Of a stretch of 10,892 bases of DNA, positions 6,149-10,892 are shown in pieces. The DNA is taken from contig USFX01000089.1 in the NCBI GenBank assembly GCA_900553965.1, positions 1-10,892 of the forward strand. The letters run 5' to 3'. The translations under genes were made by a program, and so were the position numbers. How positions within the stretch are numbered: the stretch's first letter is position 1; each line of letters starts with the position of its first letter. Source of the stretch: an uncultured Prevotella sp. GTDB taxonomy: Bacteria; Bacteroidota; Bacteroidia; Bacteroidales; Bacteroidaceae. The notes below the pieces were generated by a model. That model was given only the letters and a program-made list of their open reading frames with translations, was not told where the DNA came from and ran no database searches.

Positions 6149-7461
6149 CACTTCTGGCGTATGAAGACATTGATGGGAGTTCCCGTCAGTGTCCAGTTCT
6201 CACGAATCTTGTTCTCAAGGAAACGGCGGTAAGGCTCCTTGACGTACTGCGGCAGATTGGCATAGAACACGAAAGACGGAATCTGCGTGTTGGGCAACTG
6301 CGTGCAGTACTTGATCTTGATGTACTTTCCTTTGATTGATGGTGGCGGATAAGCCTCGATGAGCGGGAGCATAATCTCGTTGAGCTTTGACGTTCCTATC
6401 TTTGCCTTGCGGTTGAGATAGACATCCTTGGCTGTCTCCAGCACACGGAAGATGCGCTGCTTGGTCATGGCCGAGGCGAAGATGATGGGGAAGTCGGTGA
6501 ACGGAGCCATGCGCTTGCGGATTGCTGTCTCGAAGGTGTCGATGACCTTCTGCGTCTTGTCCTCCACGAGGTCCCACTTATTGACCACGACGACGAGCGA
6601 CTTGTTGTTCTTCTGAATGAGCTGGAAGATGTTCATGTCCTGCGTCTCGATGCCTCGCGTGGCGTCTATCATGAGGACGCAGACGTCGCTGTTCTCAATG
6701 GCGCGTATGGAGCGCATCACGCTGTAGAACTCCAGGTCTTCCGTCACCTTGTTCTTACGGCGTATTCCGGCGGTGTCGACAAGATAGAAGTCGAAGCCGA
6801 ACTTGTCATAACGTGTATAAATACTGTCGCGTGTCGTTCCGGCAATCTCCGTCACGATGTTGCGGTCTTCGCCGATGAAGGCGTTGATGATGCTGCTCTT
6901 CCCGACGTTCGGACGGCCGACAATGGCAAAGCGCGGTATGCCGTCTTCAAGCATCTCGCCGCTGTCAGCCTTGAGCTTGCTGACCACGAGGTCGAGCAGG
7001 TCGCCCGTTCCGCTTCCGGTGGCGGCGCTGATGCAGTAGGGATCGCCCAGTCCGAGCGAATAGAACTCGGCGGCATAATACTGCTGACTGTTGTTGTCCG
7101 TCTTGTTGGCGACAAGTATCACGGGCAACTTGGAGCGGCGGAGAATCATGGCCACGTCCTCGTCCCAGTCCGTCACACCGTTGGTCACGTCAACGAGGAA
7201 CAGCACGAGGTCGGCCTCTTCCGTGGCTATGATGACCTGCTTGCGTATTTCCTCTTCGAAAATATCGTCGGAGTTGACTACCCATCCACCGGTGTCCACC
7301 ACAGAGAACTCGCGTCCGTTCCACTCACATTTACCGTACTGACGATCGCGCGTGGTGCCGGCTTCGTCGCTGACAATGGCCTGACGCGACTTTGTCAAAC
7401 GATTGAAAAGTGTCGACTTGCCCACGTTGGGCCGTCCTACTATTGCTACTAAATTTGCCAT
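6148..7461 (-). CDS. der: Ribosome-assembly GTPase Der (EngA)
   Basis: The 437-residue protein has the two tandem G domains that define Der. Domain 1 has G1 GRPNVGKST (9-17), TTRD (36-39), DTGG (56-59), NKTD (119-122) and SAA (145-147). Domain 2 has G1 GRPNVGKSS (182-190), TTRD (209-212), DTAG (229-232), NKWD (294-297) and SAM (330-332). The C-terminal ~90 residues, including PPPSIKGKYIKIKYCTQ and GTPINVFIR, are the KH-like domain. Der binds the 50S subunit during its maturation and is essential in most bacteria. The ATG at 7461 gives MANLVAIVGRPNVGKST, the usual N-terminus. A 14-residue extension is possible in frame but not family-like. It lies 70 bases downstream of era and overlaps the start of the lipoprotein gene. 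Confidence 0.97.
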   Translation of the reverse strand: MANLVAIVGRPNVGKSTLFNRLTKSRQAIVSDEAGTTRDRQYGKCEWNGREFSVVDTGGWVVNSDDIFEEEIRKQVIIATEEADLVLFLVDVTNGVTDWDEDVAMILRRSKLPVILVANKTDNNSQQYYAAEFYSLGLGDPYCISAATGSGTGDLLDLVVSKLKADSGEMLEDGIPRFAIVGRPNVGKSSIINAFIGEDRNIVTEIAGTTRDSIYTRYDKFGFDFYLVDTAGIRRKNKVTEDLEFYSVMRSIRAIENSDVCVLMIDATRGIETQDMNIFQLIQKNNKSLVVVVNKWDLVEDKTQKVIDTFETAIRKRMAPFTDFPIIFASAMTKQRIFRVLETAKDVYLNRKAKIGTSKLNEIMLPLIEAYPPPSIKGKYIKIKYCTQLPNTQIPSFVFYANLPQYVKEPYRRFLENKIRENWTLTGTPINVFIRQK

Positions 7462-7531
7462 ATCATGATTATTATTATAAAGAATAAGGACCCGGAAAAC
7501 CAACCCGCAAGAAGGGAGGGTGCTTTGTATG

Positions 7532-8413
7532 CTATTCCGGATTATATCCGAAGCTGTCCAGCTCTTTCTGTGAGCTGCGCCAGTCCTTGTCGACCTTTAC
7601 GAACACTTCGAGATAGATGCTCTTGCCGAAGAAGCGTTCCAGCGCCTTGCGGCTTTCGGTGCTCACCCGTTTGAGCGCCACGCCCTGATGGCCGATGATG
7701 ATGCCTTTCTGAGAATCGCGTTCGACGTAGATGACGGCATTGATGTGGATATGCTTGTCGTCCTCCTTGAACCGCTCGACGCTCACTTCGACGGAATAGG
7801 GTATCTCCTTGTCGTAGTAGAGGAGAATCTTCTCGCGTATGATTTCGCTGACGAAGAAGCGGGCCGGCTTGTCCGTCAGCTGGTCCTTGTCGAAGAACGG
7901 AGGACTGTCGGGCAGCAGTTCCTTGATGCGGCGCAGCAGGAGGTCGACGCCGAACTTGTTGAGCGCCGATATGGGCAGTATCTCGGCTGCGGGCAACAGG
8001 TCGTGCCACCGGCTGACGATGTCACCGAGGGTCTTCTGGTCCGTCTGGTCAATCTTGTTGATGAGCAGCAGCACGGGGACTTTCATACGTCCGACCTTGT
8101 CAAGGAAGTCGCGGTTCTTCTCCGGATTTTCCACCACGTCGGTCACGTAGAGCAGCACGTCTGCGTCCTGCAGAGCCGACTCGGAGAAAGCGAGCATCGA
8201 CTCCTGCAGCTTATAGTTAGGTTTGAGCACACCGGGGGTATCCGAGAAGACTATCTGCATGTCGGGTGTGTTGACGATGCCCATTATGCGGTGGCGCGTG
8301 GTCTGCGCCTTGAATGTGGCGATGGAGATGCGTTCTCCCACGAGCTGGTTCATCAGCGTCGACTTGCCCACATTTGGGTTTCCCACTATGTTTACGAATC
8401 CTGCCTTGTGCAT
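7532..8413 (-). CDS. era: GTPase Era, 30S assembly factor
   Basis: The 293-residue protein has the Era plan: an N-terminal G domain with GNPNVGKST (11-19), TTRH (38-41), DTPG (58-61), NKID (119-122) and SAL (149-151), then a KH domain with the GxxG loop GHQG at 241-244 in the segment GIIIGHQGVALKRV. Era binds near the 3' end of 16S rRNA and acts in 30S maturation at the inner face of the membrane. Its length matches the family, and all key residues are intact. The ATG at 8413 is preceded by an A-rich stretch but no TAnnTTTG box on its strand. A strong terminator stands between fabH and this gene, so era-der may depend on read-through or on an unrecognised promoter. The spacing to der is 70 bases. 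Confidence 0.97.
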   Translation of the reverse strand: MHKAGFVNIVGNPNVGKSTLMNQLVGERISIATFKAQTTRHRIMGIVNTPDMQIVFSDTPGVLKPNYKLQESMLAFSESALQDADVLLYVTDVVENPEKNRDFLDKVGRMKVPVLLLINKIDQTDQKTLGDIVSRWHDLLPAAEILPISALNKFGVDLLLRRIKELLPDSPPFFDKDQLTDKPARFFVSEIIREKILLYYDKEIPYSVEVSVERFKEDDKHIHINAVIYVERDSQKGIIIGHQGVALKRVSTESRKALERFFGKSIYLEVFVKVDKDWRSSQKELDSFGYNPE

Positions 8414-8431
8414 ATATATCTGTTTCTTTGG

Positions 8432-8445
8432 TTTGTCCAGACAAA
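8432..8445. promoter_or_regulatory. 14-bp near-palindrome upstream of era
   Basis: TTTGTC and GACAAA flank a central CA. The site lies 19 bases before the era start, overlapping the T tract of the fabH-era terminator. It may be an operator or just part of the terminator's downstream fold. Confidence 0.3.
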
Positions 8446-8478
8446 AAAACGCACCTTAATCTGAGTTAGGATGCGTTT
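8443..8478 (-). terminator. Intrinsic terminator between fabH and era
   Basis: On the minus strand AAACGCA (8478-8472) pairs with TGCGTTT (8453-8447). A wobble, a GC pair and a further three AU pairs around one mismatch extend the stem, and the loop is CTCAGA. The transcript then continues with a run of seven T. It lies 33 bases past the fabH stop codon. It would stop or attenuate transcription from yceD-rpmF-fabH before era. Confidence 0.75.
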
Positions 8479-8511
8479 CTTTGTATATGGACTTTTGATT
8501 TTGTCTGACCT

Positions 8512-9531
8512 TTATTTCACCGGAGCCGCTGCAGCCGAACCGTCGTATGCCCACTTATAGTATGACGCGCCGTGGACGAATCCGGCACCGAAAGCGGTGA
8601 ATATGAGGTTGTCGCCTTTCTTCAGCTTGCTCTCGTTGTCCCAGAGGGCCAGCGGGATGGTGGCGGCACTGGTGTTTCCGTAGTGCTCGATGTTGACCAT
8701 CACATGGTCCATCGGGAGTTCCAACCGTTTGGCCACGGCCTCGATGATGCGCATGTTTGCCTGATGGGGCACAACGTATGCGATGTTGTCCTTATTGAGA
8801 TTGTTGCGTTCGGCGATGAGTGCGCAGTCGTCGCTCATGCTCTTCACGGCATAGCGGAACACCGTGCGTCCCTCCTGATAGAGGTAGTGGAGACGGTGGT
8901 CGACCGTGAAGTGGGACGGCGGACATACGGAGCCTCCGGCCTTCAGATGGAGGAAGGGCAGTCCCTGACCGTCGGTGCGGAAATGGGAGTCCATGAGGCC
9001 GACGTCTTCCGTCGTGCCTTCCACCAGGACTGCGGCTGCTCCGTCACCGAAGAGCGCGCAGGTGCTACGGTCCTTATAGTCGACAACGGACGACATTTTG
9101 TCGGCTCCGATGACGATTATCTTCTTGTAGCGTCCGCTCTGAATCATCGAGGCGGCCGTGTCAAGAGTGTAGAGAAATCCGCAGCAGGCGGCCCACATGT
9201 CAAACGCGTAGGCATTCTTCAGTCCGAGCTTGCCAAGAACGATAGACGCCGTCGACGGGAACTTATAGTCTGCCGTCGACGTGGTCACGATGAGGGCATC
9301 TATGGTGTCGGGGTCGACGCCAGTCTTGCGGAGCAGCTGCTTGGCCGCCTTGCGCGCCATGTATGACGTGCCGAGGCCCTCCTCGGCGAGGATGCGTCGC
9401 TCCTTGATGCCGACACGCGTCATAATCCACTCGTCGTTGGTGTCCACCATTCTCGACAGTTCCTCGTTGTTGAGAACGTAGTCGGGAACGTAACCGCCTA
9501 CACCGGTGATTATCGCGTTGATTTTCTCCAT
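8512..9531 (-). CDS. fabH: 3-oxoacyl-[acyl-carrier-protein] synthase III (FabH)
   Basis: The 339-residue protein has the FabH catalytic triad: Cys116 in MWAACCGFLYTL, His256 in VPHQANMRI and Asn286 in YGNTSAAT. The N-terminus has GVGGYVPDYVLNNEEL and DTNDEWIMTRVGIKERR, and the C-terminus has GDNLIFTAFGAGFVHGASYYKW, all typical. FabH condenses acetyl-CoA with malonyl-ACP and so starts type II fatty acid synthesis in the cytoplasm. The extra Cys117 next to the catalytic Cys and an Ala/Pro tail after KWAYD are small variations. Its ATG is 2 bases after the rpmF stop, so it is surely in one operon with rpmF; the rpmF-fabH link is conserved in many bacteria. A hairpin with T tract follows. Confidence 0.96.
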   Translation of the reverse strand: MEKINAIITGVGGYVPDYVLNNEELSRMVDTNDEWIMTRVGIKERRILAEEGLGTSYMARKAAKQLLRKTGVDPDTIDALIVTTSTADYKFPSTASIVLGKLGLKNAYAFDMWAACCGFLYTLDTAASMIQSGRYKKIIVIGADKMSSVVDYKDRSTCALFGDGAAAVLVEGTTEDVGLMDSHFRTDGQGLPFLHLKAGGSVCPPSHFTVDHRLHYLYQEGRTVFRYAVKSMSDDCALIAERNNLNKDNIAYVVPHQANMRIIEAVAKRLELPMDHVMVNIEHYGNTSAATIPLALWDNESKLKKGDNLIFTAFGAGFVHGASYYKWAYDGSAAAAPVK

Positions 9532-9533
9532 TC

Positions 9534-9722
9534 TTATTCTGCTACTTCTTCCTTAACGATAGCGACCTTGCCTCTGTAGTAACCGCAGGTGGGGCATACT
9601 GTATGATAAACATAGTAGGCGCCACAGTTGGGGCATACTGCCAGTGTAGGTGCTACAGCCTTGTCATGGGTTCTTCTTTTGAGTGTACGAGTCTTCGACT
9701 GTCTTCTTTTAGGATGTGCCAT
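9534..9722 (-). CDS. rpmF: 50S ribosomal protein L32
   Basis: The 62-residue basic protein begins MAHPKRRQSKTRTLKRRTHD, the family hallmark. It carries two CxxC pairs, CPNC (30-33) and CPTC (43-46), which bind one zinc, so it is the zinc-binding form of L32. It sits in the large subunit near the peptidyl-transferase region. It starts 15 bases after yceD and ends 2 bases before fabH, as expected of a co-transcribed yceD-rpmF-fabH set. Confidence 0.98.
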   Translation of the reverse strand: MAHPKRRQSKTRTLKRRTHDKAVAPTLAVCPNCGAYYVYHTVCPTCGYYRGKVAIVKEEVAE

Positions 9723-9737
9723 AATTCTTTTTTGTTT

Positions 9738-10271
9738 TTATTCTTTTAAATCCTTAAGCTTGAGCAGCCCGCTCCATCGCGGGTCTATTTCATGTCCCTC
9801 CACCCCATCACTGCTTCGGGCAGCTGAATGCTCTTCGAGCATCTCTATCATCACACGGTTACATTTTCCAGGTGCATGCACGTGCTTGATGGGTATGTTG
9901 AGAACGATGATTTCGTATATGAACCATGCCGTGTCCAAAACGCCGTCGTCCTCGGCCACGGTCACGAGGTCATCATCTTCTGAATATTCCTCGCCGAACT
10001 TCACCGCCAGCGTGTGCTCGGCGTCAACTGCCTGAGGCATGTCGTCGAGACAGCGGTCGCACTGGACCGTCACTTCGCCGGTGATGTGAAAGTGCAGTTC
10101 GAAGTAGCGCTCTGCCGTCCGCTGTATCGTCAGCTCCACGTCAGCGTGTCCCTGCCTCACTTCCTCAGCCTCAATGGCTGCAAAGAAAGTGTCGTCAAGA
10201 CTGAGGTTGAGCCTCGTGAGACCGTCCTCCAGTCCTTTCAAATCTATCTTAAATGGCTCTAAACTACACAT
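9738..10271 (-). CDS. yceD: DUF177 (YceD) protein, 23S rRNA accumulation factor family
   Basis: With the ATG at 10271 the protein has 177 residues. It shows the DUF177 core VTVQCDRCLDDM (Cys71 and Cys74), then LAVKFGEEY, an acidic stretch, IYEIIVLNIPIKHVH with a conserved Cys137 in GKCN, and the end DPRWSGLLKLKDL. In other bacteria YceD is encoded next to rpmF and is needed for normal 23S rRNA levels; its exact biochemistry is not settled. The ATG is chosen because a -7 box lies only 9 bases upstream; the in-frame TTG at 10283 would fall before the predicted transcript start. It is the first gene of the cluster. Confidence 0.92.
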   Translation of the reverse strand: MCSLEPFKIDLKGLEDGLTRLNLSLDDTFFAAIEAEEVRQGHADVELTIQRTAERYFELHFHITGEVTVQCDRCLDDMPQAVDAEHTLAVKFGEEYSEDDDLVTVAEDDGVLDTAWFIYEIIVLNIPIKHVHAPGKCNRVMIEMLEEHSAARSSDGVEGHEIDPRWSGLLKLKDLKE

Positions 10272-10280
10272 TTCGGGGTG

Positions 10281-10288
10281 CAAAGTTA
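10281..10288 (-). promoter_or_regulatory. -7 promoter box of the yceD-rpmF-fabH operon
   Basis: The minus strand reads TAACTTTG, matching TAnnTTTG. A TTG at 10312-10310, 21 bases upstream, may be the -33 element. Transcription should start near 10275, leaving a leader of only a few bases before the yceD ATG at 10271. Confidence 0.65.
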
Positions 10289-10377
10289 CGAATTATTTTT
10301 GATATAAGGCAATATGCTGCCGTTTTTTTTCAAAGCAAGGAAATAAAGGCGATGGAAATAAGAAGATGCGGATTGCA

Positions 10378-10535
10378 AATCGCGAGCGTTCGGAAAATAA
10401 TCGCATGCTGTAGTAGATTTATAATCATGGATGTTCGGAAGATAACAAGAACACCGTAGAGGGTTTGCAAATCATGAGTGTTCGGAAAATAACAAGAACG
10501 CTGTAGAGGGTGTTATCTTCCGAACACTCGTGATT
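10378..10535. repeat. Degenerate tandem repeat array, 45-47 bp period, with terminal inverted half copy
   Basis: Three direct copies share AATC, a variable 6 bases, GTTCGGAA, R-A-T-A-A and a final C-x-G-T-A-G: copy 1 at 10378-10417, copy 2 at 10423-10463, copy 3 at 10470-10510. Copies 2 and 3 differ at 5 of 41 positions; copy 1 is more diverged. The GTTCGG cores are 45 and 47 bp apart. A fourth, inverted half copy stands at 10511-10535. The layout resembles REP/REPIN or MITE-like intergenic repeats. No transposase is present in the window. Confidence 0.75.
10470..10535. repeat. Long inverted repeat (25-bp arms, 16-bp loop)
   Basis: The arm at 10470-10494 is the reverse complement of 10511-10535 except at two positions, one of which is a G-U pair in plus-strand RNA. 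The loop is AGAACGCTGTAGAGGG. The hairpin would be very stable in RNA or single-stranded DNA. It has no T tract after it, so it is not a standard terminator. It lies about 190 bp upstream of the yceD promoter. Confidence 0.85.
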
Positions 10536-10675
10536 ACAAAAAGGTGTGACCAGTCACAGGGTCCTCTTCGGGGCGTCCCATAATACCTCCATAATGCACC
10601 TATCCCCCATAATACCCCATGATAGACACTTTTATATTCAATTTTGTAACGCCCCACTTTTATTCGCAAGCTCAT
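10472..10675 (-). CDS. Doubtful small hypothetical protein
   Basis: A 67-codon frame starts with MSLRIKVGRYKIEYKSVYHG, followed by a Tyr/Trp/Gly-rich part (LWGIGALWRYYG) and CDWSHLFVITSVRKI. The last third lies in the long inverted repeat and the low-complexity stretch codes the middle, so most of it is repeat DNA. Its ATG overlaps the stop of another small frame (TGATG), as in coupled genes. No family is recognised. It is more likely a translated repeat than a real protein. Confidence 0.2.
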   Translation of the reverse strand: MSLRIKVGRYKIEYKSVYHGVLWGIGALWRYYGTPRRGPCDWSHLFVITSVRKITPSTAFLLFSEHS

Positions 10676-10892
10676 CAGCTTCGCAGCCAGGAGACAACCG
10701 TCTCATATACGTCCTGTGAAAACATTAGCGTAATATCACTCAAAATCCCGGCTCCCGCAAAAACATGGCCCGCGCGGCAGATTTTTCGCCGAAAAACGGC
10801 CATGAGACGGCTATATTTAGTTAACAAATGTTTAACAGCTCGACCAAAGGGGCCCTCCCGGCCCTCGCCACCCCTGTCACGGGCCCGCTTTT
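10675..10892 (-). CDS. Doubtful open frame entering from the right edge
   Basis: The minus-strand frame is open from the right edge to a TGA at 10677-10675, about 71 codons. Its end reads LSDITLMFSQDVYETVVSWLRS, which looks protein-like, while the edge part is rich in Arg and Gly. An internal ATG at 10803 would give 42 residues. The start cannot be seen if the frame extends outside. It may be the end of an unknown gene or a decayed remnant; no family is recognised. Confidence 0.25.
   Translation of the reverse strand, partial: KRARDRGGEGREGPFGRAVKHLLTKYSRLMAVFRRKICRAGHVFAGAGILSDITLMFSQDVYETVVSWLRS
10765..10804. repeat. Nested inverted repeats near the right edge
   Basis: CATGGCC at 10765-10771 pairs with GGCCATG at 10798-10804, and between them TTTTTC, GCC, GAAAAA makes a small hairpin. 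A separate 9-bp inverted pair, CCGTCTCAT at 10698-10706 and ATGAGACGG at 10802-10810, spans the same stretch. No T tract follows. Confidence 0.4.

Larger units (their letters stand above)
10289..10892. other. Gene-poor intergenic region, about 600 bp
   Basis: No known gene or RNA family is recognisable. In order it holds: an AT-rich stretch with the yceD upstream promoter region (10289-10370), degenerate tandem repeats ending in a long inverted repeat (10378-10535), a 14-bp near-palindrome (TGTGAC, CA, GTCACA at 10545-10558), a low-complexity stretch repeating CCATAATACC (10578-10620), then two overlapping small minus-strand frames and several small inverted repeats to the edge. The last 60 bases become very GC-rich with two GGGCCC sites. 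Confidence 0.6.

Noticed and set aside
7462..7503. Upstream in-frame start of der
   Set aside because: Der proteins begin almost directly at the G1 motif; the ATG at 7461 gives the standard MANLVAIVGRPNVGKST.
7688..9366. Plus-strand frames 7688-8464 and 8572-9366
   Set aside because: They are antisense shadows of era and fabH, whose motifs are unambiguous; no promoter or family similarity supports them.
10378..10535. CRISPR array
   Set aside because: The whole 45-47 bp unit is repeated, without unique spacers between constant repeats; there are only three copies, one strongly diverged, and no cas genes.
10800..10892. Phage or plasmid attachment site at the right edge
   Set aside because: Only short inverted repeats and GC-rich sequence are present; no integrase, no tRNA end and no matching direct repeat in the window.

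Overview
This is chromosomal DNA of a Bacteroidales bacterium, most likely Prevotella or a close relative. The evidence is the -7 promoter box TAnnTTTG in front of several genes, a secreted protease with a type IX secretion-like C-terminal domain, a TonB-linked outer-membrane barrel, and the gene order yceD-rpmF-fabH-era-der. The GC content of the genes is high for Prevotella. No species can be named from the sequence alone.

Left part (1-5356) is accessory surface biology. A TonB-dependent-receptor-like outer-membrane barrel (minus strand) runs off the left edge. Upstream of it on the same strand is a transcription factor with two membrane segments and a C-terminal OmpR/PhoB-type winged helix. 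Between them lie three 11-bp direct repeats, 28 bp upstream of the barrel gene's -7 box, in the place and spacing expected for an OmpR-fold activator. Divergent from the regulator is a 735-residue secreted subtilisin-like (S8) protease. These three genes may form one envelope-sensing unit, but that link is inferred from layout and sites.

Middle part (5357-5755): a tRNA-Phe gene (minus) with its own promoter and an intrinsic terminator, followed by a short stretch with a doubtful coding remnant on the plus strand.

Right part (5756-10288) is a conserved housekeeping cluster on the minus strand, read from right to left: yceD (DUF177), rpmF (ribosomal protein L32), fabH (start of fatty acid synthesis), era and der (two ribosome-assembly GTPases) and a small lipoprotein gene. 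It begins at a Bacteroidetes promoter that leaves almost no leader before yceD. A strong intrinsic terminator between fabH and era suggests partial termination within the cluster.

Right end (10289-10892) has no recognised gene. It holds degenerate tandem repeats of about 45-47 bp, the last followed by an inverted half copy that forms a 25-bp stem. Beyond them are a low-complexity stretch and two small overlapping minus-strand reading frames of unknown status. It looks like a dispersed intergenic repeat of REP/MITE type and is the least explained part of the window.
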